DNA from: Acidobacteriota bacterium
GTDB lineage: Bacteria > Acidobacteriota > Vicinamibacteria > Vicinamibacterales > Fen-181
NCBI GenBank assembly: GCA_003170135.1
Contig: PMZR01000129.1
Span: 55,446-98,863 of the forward strand
Length of the DNA: 43,418 nucleotides
Direction of reading: 5' to 3'
The position numbers were made by a program, and so were the translations under genes. Shown here piece by piece: positions 34,029-42,501 of this stretch. Below the pieces are notes generated by a model. It was not told the origin of the DNA. It was given only the letters and a program-made list of their open reading frames with translations, and ran no database searches. How positions within the stretch are numbered: position 1 is the first letter of the stretch; each line of letters opens with the position of its first letter.

Positions 34029-34584
34029 CTATTCGTAGCGCAGCGACTCGATGGGATCCAGGCGCGAGGCGCGGATGGCGGGCCAGAGGCCGCTGAGGAT
34101 GGGCGAGCGGATCGTGGCGTTGTTCAGTTCCTCCTGCGCGCGCTCGGTGGCGGCCCGGGCCTGCGCAACGGCGGCGCCGGCCTGCGCCACCCGCGCGGCG
34201 GCCACGCCGAGCTGCGACCGCGCCGCCTGTTGGCGGTTCATCGCCATCTCGAGCGCCCCGCGCGCCTCGTCGAGGCTCTGTTGCGGGACGAGCGCGTCCT
34301 TCATCAATTGCTCGGCGCGTTCGAGGTTGCGCCGCGCCAGCGGCACGTCAGGGCCTTCGGCTCCACCCGGTTCTTCGCCAGCTCCGCCTCGGTGGCCTTG
34401 GAGTTCGCCTCCGCGCCCGTCAGCGCGGCGGAGGCTTCATGCACTTGCGCCGCGAGGTTGATCTTGTCGAGCTCACCGTGCTCGCCGGCCGCGCCAGCAC
34501 CTTGTAGCCGGCGATCCCGAAGACGAGGATCCCGATGAGCACGCCGCCGACGAGCAGCGGCTTGCGCGAGCTCTTCCTGGCCAT
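34029..34584 (-). pseudogene. decayed MacA-type adaptor joined to a MacB-type C-terminus
   Basis: On the minus strand, pieces of an ABC-efflux adaptor lie in three frames. An N-terminal anchor starts at 34584 (ARKSSRKPLLVGGVLIGILV). Next come coiled-coil pieces ELDKINLAAQVHEASAAL and GAEANSKATEAELAKNRVEP. After a frameshift near 34346-34355 the frame reads RRNLERAEQLMKDALVPQQS on to NNATIRSPI. At about 34105 this runs straight into GLWPAIRASRLDPIESLRYE and a stop, the C-terminus of a MacB/FtsX permease. So the adaptor's lipoyl and barrel regions, and nearly all of the downstream transporter, were deleted, and at least two frame breaks followed. Confidence 0.8.
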
Positions 34585-34711
34585 GGCCCCCCCGGGAAAG
34601 ACGGGTGCGACAGGCTGGCGCACCCGGACACTTCGACACTTCCGGATACGTATGTGGGAGGGCTGGGGTTCCCCGGGTCGCGGCCCATGCCAATCGGCAC
34701 GGGAAGTCAGT

Positions 34712-36433
34712 CTACCTGTCGGCGAGCAGCCACGCCGAGGCGAAGGCGAGGCGGGCCATCTTCAGCACCTGTCCGGCGTCCAGCTTGTCGGCCGTGTCGG
34801 TGGGTTCGTGGTAGCCGTCGAAGTAATTGCCGAAGAAGCGAACGAACGGCAGTCCGCGGCGGGCGAACTCGCGGTAGTCGCTGCCGCCGTTGCGGCCATC
34901 CGTCCGATCGAGGTGCAGCGCGAGGCCCGTGCCGCGCGCCGCGCGCATGAGCAGGGGCGCGAGGCCAGGTGCCGAGTCGGCGACACCGAGTTCGATGAAG
35001 TCCGCCGGCTTCACGCTCGCCAGGAACTCGGCTCCGTGTTCCAGGTGCGTGTCGGTCACCAGCTTCCGGACTTCCTCCGCCGTCCACGGGTGGCCAATCA
35101 TGTCGAGGTTCAGGTAGACCGATGTCCGGTCGAGCGGCCACGCCGGGTGGCGGACGTAGTAGCCGGATCCGAGCTCGCCTTCCTCCTCGCCGGTCCAGAA
35201 CGCGAACACCATCGTCCGCTTCGGCCTCGTCGGGGCCGACGCAAACGCTTTCGCGATTTCGATGAGCGCGGCCACGCCCGACGCGTTGTCGTCGGCGCCC
35301 GGGTAGTAAACCTCGCCCGACCGCCCGAGATGATCCATGTGCGCGCCCATCACGACGGCCTCGTCGCGCAGCGTCGGATCGGTACCGCGAATGACGCCCA
35401 GCACGTTGCGGCCGACGACGAGGCGCTCATCTCCGGTCAGGCGCACGGTCGCCGTGACGCCGGGCAGGACGCGAGGTTCGCTCGTGCGGGCGGATGCACT
35501 GGTCAGGCCGCTGGCCGCGAGCATCGCATCGCCCACCCGTGCCGACACGCGGACGACCGGCGTCGTCGCGCGACCGTTGGCGGCGAGGTTCGACGCGACG
35601 CGGGTGTCGCTCTGGGGCGCCGGCCCGGTCCGGGCGATGTCGTCAAACGGCACGAAGAACGTCGCGCCTGGCGCCGACGCGTTTGATGCGAGGCGCCTGG
35701 TGAGATCGTCGCCTTCGATCGCCAGCACGGCGCGCGCGCCAAGCGATGCGGCGAGATCGAGCTTCGCGGCGAAGCGCTGGCGCCCGCTCTCCGAGTTGTA
35801 GCGGTCGATGAGTTCGGGCGTCTGCCACTCGGCGGCGGGGGGCAGTCCGGCGAAGATCGCCACGATCCTGCCCTGCACGTCGAGGCCGCGATAGTCGTCG
35901 CGCGCGGGGCTCTTTTCGCGGATGCCGTAGCCGGCCCATACGACTTGCGCCGTGAAGGACTCGGGCGGCAGCTCGGGGAACAGGCAATCGACACCCGCGA
36001 GAAACGTCCGCGCGTCCACGCCCTCGCCGCGGCGGGTTTCGATCGTCACCTGGCCCGACGGCCGGCTGATCTCGCGCAGCGGAACGGGGTGGAAATAGGG
36101 CGCCGCGGTAATTCCCGTGGAGGCGGCCGGGTGCATCGGCGGGATCCCCGCCAGCGCCAGGCTCGCCGCGATGTATTCGGCCGCCGCATCGACACCGCGG
36201 CCGCCGAGCGCGCGGCCGTCGAGCGCGGGTGCGGACAGAAACGCGATGTGCGCCGCCAGCGCGGGAGCGCGCAGGCCGTCCAGCGCGGCGTTGAGCGGGC
36301 CGGCGAACCGCTCGACCGGCCCCGGGCTCACATAGTCTGCCGAAACGGGCGGCGTCGGTCTCGCGCTCTGCCCGGAGAGCACGACCACGATCGAGACGGC
36401 CAGGACGCACGAGAGCGCGTGGGACTTCTTCAT
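34712..36433 (-). CDS. secreted M28-family zinc aminopeptidase
   Basis: A 573-residue exported peptidase. A signal peptide (SHALSCVLAVSIVVVLSG) is followed by an N-terminal M28 segment split by a PA-type insert (about 150-290, with VWAGYGIREKSPARDDYRG), then the catalytic core. Zinc ligands are visible: His and Asp in GAHMDHLG and YYPGADDNASGVAAL, Glu-Glu in FWTGEEEGELGSGYY, Asp in LNLDMIGHP and His in YHEPTDTADKLD. It should remove N-terminal residues from peptides outside the cytoplasm. It is the last gene of a minus-strand group with a transporter and an isoaspartyl dipeptidase. Confidence 0.9.
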   Translation of the reverse strand: MKKSHALSCVLAVSIVVVLSGQSARPTPPVSADYVSPGPVERFAGPLNAALDGLRAPALAAHIAFLSAPALDGRALGGRGVDAAAEYIAASLALAGIPPMHPAASTGITAAPYFHPVPLREISRPSGQVTIETRRGEGVDARTFLAGVDCLFPELPPESFTAQVVWAGYGIREKSPARDDYRGLDVQGRIVAIFAGLPPAAEWQTPELIDRYNSESGRQRFAAKLDLAASLGARAVLAIEGDDLTRRLASNASAPGATFFVPFDDIARTGPAPQSDTRVASNLAANGRATTPVVRVSARVGDAMLAASGLTSASARTSEPRVLPGVTATVRLTGDERLVVGRNVLGVIRGTDPTLRDEAVVMGAHMDHLGRSGEVYYPGADDNASGVAALIEIAKAFASAPTRPKRTMVFAFWTGEEEGELGSGYYVRHPAWPLDRTSVYLNLDMIGHPWTAEEVRKLVTDTHLEHGAEFLASVKPADFIELGVADSAPGLAPLLMRAARGTGLALHLDRTDGRNGGSDYREFARRGLPFVRFFGNYFDGYHEPTDTADKLDAGQVLKMARLAFASAWLLADR

Positions 36434-36443
36434 GGAACGATCG

Positions 36444-36463
36444 GGGCACAAAGCCTTGTGCCC
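36444..36463. repeat. intergenic hairpin (GGCACAAGGCTT type)
   Basis: GGGCACAA and TTGTGCCC (8-bp arms, loop AGCC) begin one base past the minus-strand stop of the transporter and end ten bases before the M28 start. On the minus strand both this and the hairpin at 15377-15396 share the core GGCACA-RGGCTT. It may reduce expression of M28 relative to the transporter, and no Shine-Dalgarno is visible for M28. Confidence 0.55.
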
Positions 36464-36464
36464 G

Positions 36465-37889
36465 CTACTCCCAGTGGAACAGCAGCACCGGCGGCACGAG
36501 CAGCAGGAAGCTCAGGACGATGAGGATCACCATCAGCGGCAGGAACCACCGGGCCCACCGCTCCCAGGGGATCTTCGCCGCGCCCAGCACGCCCATCGTG
36601 ACCGCGCTGGTGGGCAGGATCGGATTGACGAACTCGCAGAGCTGATAGGCGTACACCGCCGTCTGCCGCGTGATGCCCACCAGATCTGCTAGCGGCGACA
36701 TGATCGGCATCGTGAGCGCCGCCTGCGCGGTGCCCGAGTGGATGAAGAAATTGATCACAGCCTGGATGCTGAACATCACCTGCGCGATGACGCCGCGCGG
36801 GAGGACCGACAGGGAATTCGACGCGCCGTAGAGGATCGTGTCGAGGATCTTCGCCTCCTGCGCGATGACGAGCAGGGCGCGCGCGCAGGCGACGATGAAG
36901 ACGACGCCGACCATGTCCTTGGCGCCGGCCACGAACGTGCGGGCCACGCGGCTGGGGCCGAGCCCGCCCGCGAAGCCGAGGACGATTCCCATGCCGAAGA
37001 AGAGCACCGCGATCTGCTCGATGTACCACTTCCACTGCAGGACGCCGACAATCAGCAGCACCATCGAGGCCACGAACAAGGTGAGCGTCGCGGCGTGGCG
37101 CACGTCCCAGGGCGCGGTTTCCGCGGTGTGGGGCAGGACCGCCTCGCGCTCGAGGTCGATGTCGCGCACCGGGCTGATTTCGGGATTGCGCTTCACCCGC
37201 CGCGCGTACCACATCACGTAGGCGATGATCACCGTGGTGCCGATCACCCAGGTGACGACGCGGTAGCCGAACCCGGAGTACAGCGGGATTCCCGCGATGC
37301 TCTGCGCGATGCCGACCGTGAACGGATTGAAGAACGCCGCGGCGAAGCCGGCCGCGGCCCCGAGGAACGGGATGGAGGCGCCGACAATCGAGTCGTAGCC
37401 AAGACGCCGGGCGAGCGGGATGAAGATGATGACGAACGGGATCACCTCCTCGGCCATGCCGAAGACCGATCCGGCCAGCGAGAAGACGATCATCAGCACC
37501 GGGATGACCAGGCCTTCGAGATACGGTCGCCGGGTGAGGGTATGGGTCAGGCGCGTGATGCCGAAATCGACGGCGCCCGTCTCCTGGAAGATGGCGAAGC
37601 TGCCGCCGATCATCAGCAGGAAGCAGATGAGCAGCGCCGCGTCCATGAAGCCTTTGATGGGCGACTCCAGGACCATCTGCGGGCCGAGATACACCTTCGA
37701 CACCTGGTGATAGGTGCCGGCGATGGTGACGTTGCGCGCGCCCTCGCTCGTCTGGACCGTCTTGCGCTGGTACTCGCCGGACGGGATGACCCACGAGATC
37801 GCGAGCACCACAATCACGAGCGCCATCACGACGACGAGCGTGTGTGGCATCGCCAGGCGCTTGAGGAACGGCTTCCTGTCGTGTGTCAT
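36465..37889 (-). CDS. YfcC/DcuC-family inner-membrane transporter
   Basis: A 474-residue protein with about 12 membrane segments, of the family that includes YfcC, DcuC and ArcD-like carriers. Features: AISWVIPSGEYQR after TM1, the re-entrant FSLAGSVFGMAEEVIPF, LGAAAGFAAAFFNPFTVGIAQSI, and the second-half repeat FFIHSGTAQAALTMPIMSPL. Known members carry C4-dicarboxylates, amino acids or peptides. Beside an isoaspartyl dipeptidase and an M28 peptidase, a dipeptide or amino acid is the likely cargo. AGGAG stands seven bases before the ATG. It lies nine bases after iadA. Confidence 0.88.
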   Translation of the reverse strand: MTHDRKPFLKRLAMPHTLVVVMALVIVVLAISWVIPSGEYQRKTVQTSEGARNVTIAGTYHQVSKVYLGPQMVLESPIKGFMDAALLICFLLMIGGSFAIFQETGAVDFGITRLTHTLTRRPYLEGLVIPVLMIVFSLAGSVFGMAEEVIPFVIIFIPLARRLGYDSIVGASIPFLGAAAGFAAAFFNPFTVGIAQSIAGIPLYSGFGYRVVTWVIGTTVIIAYVMWYARRVKRNPEISPVRDIDLEREAVLPHTAETAPWDVRHAATLTLFVASMVLLIVGVLQWKWYIEQIAVLFFGMGIVLGFAGGLGPSRVARTFVAGAKDMVGVVFIVACARALLVIAQEAKILDTILYGASNSLSVLPRGVIAQVMFSIQAVINFFIHSGTAQAALTMPIMSPLADLVGITRQTAVYAYQLCEFVNPILPTSAVTMGVLGAAKIPWERWARWFLPLMVILIVLSFLLLVPPVLLFHWE

Positions 37890-37898
37890 CGGCCGCTC

Positions 37899-39062
37899 CT
37901 ACTCGAATGTGCCTTTCGCCACCACCTCGCGGGTCTTCATCAACCAGCGTCCCCTGGCGATGACGCCGTTGATCTCCAGCGTCTCGGGCTCGAGCAGGAC
38001 GATGTCCGCGTCGGCGCCGGCCGCCAGTTCTCCCTTGCCGCGCAGCTTGAGGATGCGCGCCGGGTTCGCCGTGACGACCTGCAGCGCGGTCGCCAGGGGC
38101 ACGCGTGCCTGCAGCACCGCGTCGCGCACGGCGGCGAAGAGACTCGTCACGCGGCCGACCTGGAGCCCGCGCAGTCGTCCCTGCTCGTCGAAGTCCGGGA
38201 TGCTCCCCTGGCCGTCGGACGTGAACGTGATGAGCGATGCGTCCACCCCCGCGTCGAGCATCGCGCACAGGCCCCGGCCGCACGCGACTTCACCCTCCTC
38301 GAGGAACGCCGGCACGGTCGACGTCGTCAGGTCCACCTGGCCGCCGGTCTTCGCGTAGGCGATGGCTTCCTGGAAGAGCGTCGGGTTCCGGTTGACGTGC
38401 GTCGGCAGCAACTGCGTGGGCGGGATCTCGGTCTCGTCGAGAATGCGCCGCAGGAGCGACAGCCCGCGCCGGCCATCCCCCATGTGCACGTTCACGACGC
38501 CGGCCTTGCCCGACAGGATGCCGCCCCGGCGCGCCTCGGCGGCGAGGCGCGCGAATTCGTCGAAGGTCGGCTGCGTCGAGCGATGATCCGAGAGCGCCAC
38601 CTCGCCGACGCCGACGATCTTGTCGATGAGCAGCAGGTCCTGCTCGATGCTGCCGGTGAGCGTCCGCACGGGCACGGCGTAGTACCCGGTATACATGAAG
38701 GTGCTGATGCCCTCGGCGTCGAGGCCTCGCGCCTTTGCCAGCAGCGCCGCGAGGCTGCGCGTGACGCCGTCGGTCCCCAGGCAGCCGACAATCGTCGTCA
38801 CGCCGCCGCGGATGGCATCAGACAGGACCAGCTCGGGCGTGCGCGTCGCGTAACCGCCCTCGCCGCCGCCGCCGGTGATGTGGACGTGGCCGTCGATGAA
38901 GCCCGGCACCGCGATGAGGCCGGCGGCATCGAACGTCTCGACGTAGGAGTCGGGGATCCGGATGCCCGGTTCGAGCGCGACGATGCGGCCGCCGGCCGCG
39001 AGGATGTCGGCGCGCCCAACGGGCGCCGGCCCGTAGATGTCGGCGTTCTTGAGAAGCAGCAT
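37899..39062 (-). CDS. iadA: isoaspartyl dipeptidase (beta-aspartyl peptidase)
   Basis: A 387-residue amidohydrolase, the normal length for IadA, which splits beta-aspartyl dipeptides left from damaged proteins. Metal and substrate residues: GFIDGHVHITGGGGEGG, LLPTHVNRNPTLF and FTSDGQGS. The bridging ligand is notable: E. coli IadA, as I recall it, has a carboxylated Lys four residues before SDHR; here that position is Glu154 (GEVALSDHRS). A Glu can replace it in the superfamily, so the enzyme is probably active. It heads the minus-strand group with the transporter nine bases downstream. It has no signal peptide and is cytoplasmic. Confidence 0.92.
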   Translation of the reverse strand: MLLLKNADIYGPAPVGRADILAAGGRIVALEPGIRIPDSYVETFDAAGLIAVPGFIDGHVHITGGGGEGGYATRTPELVLSDAIRGGVTTIVGCLGTDGVTRSLAALLAKARGLDAEGISTFMYTGYYAVPVRTLTGSIEQDLLLIDKIVGVGEVALSDHRSTQPTFDEFARLAAEARRGGILSGKAGVVNVHMGDGRRGLSLLRRILDETEIPPTQLLPTHVNRNPTLFQEAIAYAKTGGQVDLTTSTVPAFLEEGEVACGRGLCAMLDAGVDASLITFTSDGQGSIPDFDEQGRLRGLQVGRVTSLFAAVRDAVLQARVPLATALQVVTANPARILKLRGKGELAAGADADIVLLEPETLEINGVIARGRWLMKTREVVAKGTFE

Positions 39063-39232
39063 GAAGGACTCCAGGTCAACGAAGGTCGCCGGAGTGTAGC
39101 ACGCGAGGGCCGTGACCGCGCACCAGCGGGTGCTGCGCGACGCGCCGGTTCGCCCGGCGTCGAAACTGGTTTCATCCCCGGACCGTCGGTGCGCTAAAGT
39201 AACCCCGTCGTGCCCCTCGAGGAGACTCCGCC

Positions 39233-40993
39233 ATGCCTCGTTCCAGATTGCCCGTGCACGCCATTGCGCTGGTCGCGCTCATCTCAGTGATCCTCGAGCC
39301 TGCAGGGCGGTCCGCTTTCGCCACCGCGACGGGCCAGGGGCGTAGCGGCGCGGCGCAGCAGCGCAAGATCTACTGGGCCGACGAGGTGCCGAAAGGCTGG
39401 AACGGCAAGTGGGCGCCGAAATTCCAGGTCGTGCCGGAGAGAACCGATTTCACCCGGGCGACCTCGACGCTGCAGCTCCACGAGTTCATCGACGTGTTGA
39501 AGTGGAACGCCGAGGACATGCACGTGTTCACGGTGTTCACGAGCGCGCTCAGGAAAGTGGCGCCCGCGATCGTGCTGGCCCATCCTCGCGTGACCTCGCC
39601 CGAGGAGGCGCGCGCGTCCGGCAAGCCGGTCATCTACCTGCAGGGGAACATCCACCCGGCCGAACCCGAAGGCACCGAAGCGCTGCTGATGGTGATGCGC
39701 GACATCCTGCTGGGCAAATACAAGCACCTGCTCGACCACCAGATCCTGATCTTCTGTCCGATCTTCAACGTGGACGGGACCGACACGTTCGTCACCGAGG
39801 ACGGCACCCCGCACATCACCGGCGTGCGGACGAACGCGGGCGGGTTCGACCTCAATCGCGACGGCGTGAAGCTGGAAACGATCGAGGTGAACGGGTTGTA
39901 CCAGAACGTGCTGAACCGCTGGGACCCGGTGCTGCTGTTCGACGCCCACCTGATGGGACGCGTGAACCACGGCTACGCGAACACGTACGCCACGTCCACC
40001 GTGCCGACGGCCCATCCCGGGCCGCGCGGGTACGTGTGGGACACGCTGTTTCCTGCCGTGCGCGAGGCCGTGCGGCGCGACTTCGGCCTCGAGACCTTCA
40101 CGCACTGCCTGTTCGACGAGGCGCACTGGCCGCCGACGGTCTGGAGCCACGACAACGCCATCTGGAGCGTCGAGGCGAAGTTCATCGTCAGCGACTACGG
40201 ATTGCGGAACCGGATGTCGATCATCACCGAGACGCCAGGCCACCCGACGTTCGAACGGCGCATCTACGCGCAGTACGCCTACATTCTCGCGCTGCTCGAG
40301 TTCACCAACGCGCATGCCAGTGAGATGCAGCGGGTCTGCAACGACGCCGATGCGGACACCGTGGCGAAGGTGCGCGCGCAGGCCGAGTCGGGGCAGCTGC
40401 GCAACTGGGTGGAGGGGAAGTACGAGTCGTGGGGCAAGATCGACCTGCTCGCCTACAAGACGAACGACACGGCCTATCTGCCGGGCACGAGCGTGCGCGT
40501 GACCGCGCCCGGTTCCGCCACCGGCCCGCCGGAAGTCGTGCACGGCGTCGAGCACCTGACCAAGCCCGTCGGCACGAAGGACGCCTCGGTGCCGCGCGGC
40601 TACCTGATTCCCGCCGACATGCGCGACCTGGTCGCGAAGCTGCGGGCGCACAACATCAAGGTGCAGGTGCTCGACAAGCCGATGGCTGCCGTGGGCGAGG
40701 AGTTCGTCGTGGACCGGATGGTGAAGGCGCGCGCCGGGGGGTTCGAGATGACGCGGCTCGAGGGCGGCTTCTTCGGGCCGACCACCAGGCAGGTCGCGGC
40801 CGGGACGTTCTTTCTCGACATGGCGCAGCCCATGGCCAACGCCGCGTTCTATTACCTCGAGCCACAGGCCGCCGACGGCTTCGTCGGCTGGGGCATGCTC
40901 GACGACGCGCTGCGATCGCTCGGCGTCGACAAGCACCCGGTGGTGTATCCGATCTTCAAGTTCCGCAAGGCGGTGGATGCCCCGGGCCGGTGA
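39233..40993 (+). CDS. secreted M14-like zinc carboxypeptidase
   Basis: A 586-residue exported protein. A signal peptide (VHAIALVALISVILEPAG, cleaved near residue 30) is followed by an M14 domain (about 70-370). Metal ligands: His and Glu in GNIHPAEPEGTE and His in LLFDAHLMG; the substrate-binding Asn-Arg lies in GFDLNRDGVK, and the general base is probably Glu in IITETPGHP. The C-terminal 200 residues (from about 385) form an unrecognised domain ending FFLDMAQPMANAAFYYLEP. It probably trims C-terminal residues or cell-wall peptides. It diverges from iadA; GGAGAC lies a few bases before the ATG. Confidence 0.85.
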   Translation: MPRSRLPVHAIALVALISVILEPAGRSAFATATGQGRSGAAQQRKIYWADEVPKGWNGKWAPKFQVVPERTDFTRATSTLQLHEFIDVLKWNAEDMHVFTVFTSALRKVAPAIVLAHPRVTSPEEARASGKPVIYLQGNIHPAEPEGTEALLMVMRDILLGKYKHLLDHQILIFCPIFNVDGTDTFVTEDGTPHITGVRTNAGGFDLNRDGVKLETIEVNGLYQNVLNRWDPVLLFDAHLMGRVNHGYANTYATSTVPTAHPGPRGYVWDTLFPAVREAVRRDFGLETFTHCLFDEAHWPPTVWSHDNAIWSVEAKFIVSDYGLRNRMSIITETPGHPTFERRIYAQYAYILALLEFTNAHASEMQRVCNDADADTVAKVRAQAESGQLRNWVEGKYESWGKIDLLAYKTNDTAYLPGTSVRVTAPGSATGPPEVVHGVEHLTKPVGTKDASVPRGYLIPADMRDLVAKLRAHNIKVQVLDKPMAAVGEEFVVDRMVKARAGGFEMTRLEGGFFGPTTRQVAAGTFFLDMAQPMANAAFYYLEPQAADGFVGWGMLDDALRSLGVDKHPVVYPIFKFRKAVDAPGR

Positions 40994-41010
40994 CGCGTGT
41001 GCCGCGGTGA

Positions 41011-42378
41011 CTACAATTCGACCTCCGCGTACCAGCCCTTGACGATGATCTTCGTCCCGTAAGGCGCCGAGAGCTGCTGCAATCGCTCGAATGTCTGCCT
41101 GGCGCGCTCGTCGCTGACCAGCTTCGGCACGCCGTAGAGTGGACCCTCGTCGTCGATGGTGACCGGAATCAGCTGAATCCGGCGCAGTTTCCCGTCGTTC
41201 ACCGTCATCCGCACGAGCACGCCTTCCATCGTCTGCCATTGGTCCCGCCGGTCCCACACCGACACGTTGGTCGGACGCTCGAGTTCGAGATCGCGCTGGT
41301 GAATCAGGTCGACCGGGATCTTGTCCGGCGTCCGGTACTGGTAGATGAAGTCCGAGAGGCTGTAGAAGATCGGCTTCCCCTTGTAGATCTCGATCCCGCG
41401 CAGGACGTGAGGGCCGCTGCCGAGAACCATGTCCGCCCCGGCGTCGAGAGCGCGTCGATACATGATGTGGTCAGTGGGCGGTGTGTGGTCCTGGATGCCG
41501 TAGACCCGGTCGTGACTGACATCGTGATTGTGGAGCGCGACCATCAACATGTCTGTGTGCCGCCTGGCCATCACGACGTCGTCTTCCATCGTCTTGATAT
41601 CGCTCTCGAGCGGTCCTTCCACGGACTCGACCTTGTCGTCCCTGGCCACGAGAATCACCGCGGGATCGATCGTCGCCAGCGACGGCGCGTTCGGATCCGT
41701 GCTTCGGTACCGGTTCGTCCAGTAGCGCATGTAGGACAGAAGCGAGAACTGCGTCTTGCGGCTCTGGACGTGCACGCTGGCCGGCGTGTGGGCGGCCGCC
41801 AGCGTGAGGCCCGCCCCGGCGTGCCTGATCTGTGCGTGGTCGAGCGCCTTCAGACAGTCGCGGATCCCTTCGGGCCCGAAGTCCAGCGCGTGGTTGTTTG
41901 CCATGCTGACCAGGTTGATGCCGATGCCGGCTACCTCCCAGACGAACTCCGGGTCCGCGCGGAAGTTGTAGAACGGCCGCTGGAGCTCGGGGTGCTGGTT
42001 GATCGAGAACTCGAGGTTGCCGTAGGCGATGTCGGCCTCCTGCATGATCCGAAACAGGCCGCGCCGCTCGGGGTCCTGCAGGTCGCTGATCTTCTGGTTG
42101 AAGATCATGTCGCCGACGGCCGTGATGATGATGTCTCCCGGCTCTTCCTTGAGCAGCTGCGTGATCCGCTCGTCCCAGTTGATGTTGGTTGGCGGCTCCT
42201 GCGGGTGGATCCGCCGGTTGTAGACGGACTTGGTCTGGTCCGAGGTCGTCTTGCCCTGCGCCGCCGGCGCTGGCTTCGGCGCCTGGGCCAGGCCGGCATC
42301 GCCGGCGAGGAGCACGCCGGCACACAGCGCAACCAGCGCGCAGAGCCTCTGATACGAACGCCTGGGCGTCACGAACAT
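41011..42378 (-). CDS. CapA-family metallophosphatase-like protein
   Basis: A 455-residue exported protein of the poly-gamma-glutamate CapA (PGA_cap) family. Signal: RLCALVALCAGVLLAGDAGLAQA, then an Ala/Pro/Gln-rich linker. Metallophosphoesterase-like motifs: TAVGDMIFNQ, ADIAYGNLEFSIN, LVSMANNHALDFGPEG, VALHNHDVS and LGSGPHVLRGIEIYKGKPI. No capB or capC is adjacent, so capsule synthesis is unlikely; isolated members act in envelope or surface metabolism of unknown kind. GGAGG lies seven bases before the ATG. It converges on the M14 gene with a 17-base gap. Confidence 0.88.
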   Translation of the reverse strand: MFVTPRRSYQRLCALVALCAGVLLAGDAGLAQAPKPAPAAQGKTTSDQTKSVYNRRIHPQEPPTNINWDERITQLLKEEPGDIIITAVGDMIFNQKISDLQDPERRGLFRIMQEADIAYGNLEFSINQHPELQRPFYNFRADPEFVWEVAGIGINLVSMANNHALDFGPEGIRDCLKALDHAQIRHAGAGLTLAAAHTPASVHVQSRKTQFSLLSYMRYWTNRYRSTDPNAPSLATIDPAVILVARDDKVESVEGPLESDIKTMEDDVVMARRHTDMLMVALHNHDVSHDRVYGIQDHTPPTDHIMYRRALDAGADMVLGSGPHVLRGIEIYKGKPIFYSLSDFIYQYRTPDKIPVDLIHQRDLELERPTNVSVWDRRDQWQTMEGVLVRMTVNDGKLRRIQLIPVTIDDEGPLYGVPKLVSDERARQTFERLQQLSAPYGTKIIVKGWYAEVEL

Positions 42379-42501
42379 GACGTGCCTCCGTGTGAGTATC
42401 GTGATTCGAAGGGCCCGAACGCCTTGCCGCGCCAGATTCTAGCAGAGACGCGAACGAGGCCGCGGCGCGCTGTCGCCGCGGCCGTGGTACCATGACGTGC
42501 G

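Noticed and set aside
41011..42378. Capsule (poly-gamma-glutamate) synthesis locus
   Set aside because: Only a CapA-like protein is present; no CapB ligase or CapC gene is beside it, so a capsule assignment is not supported.
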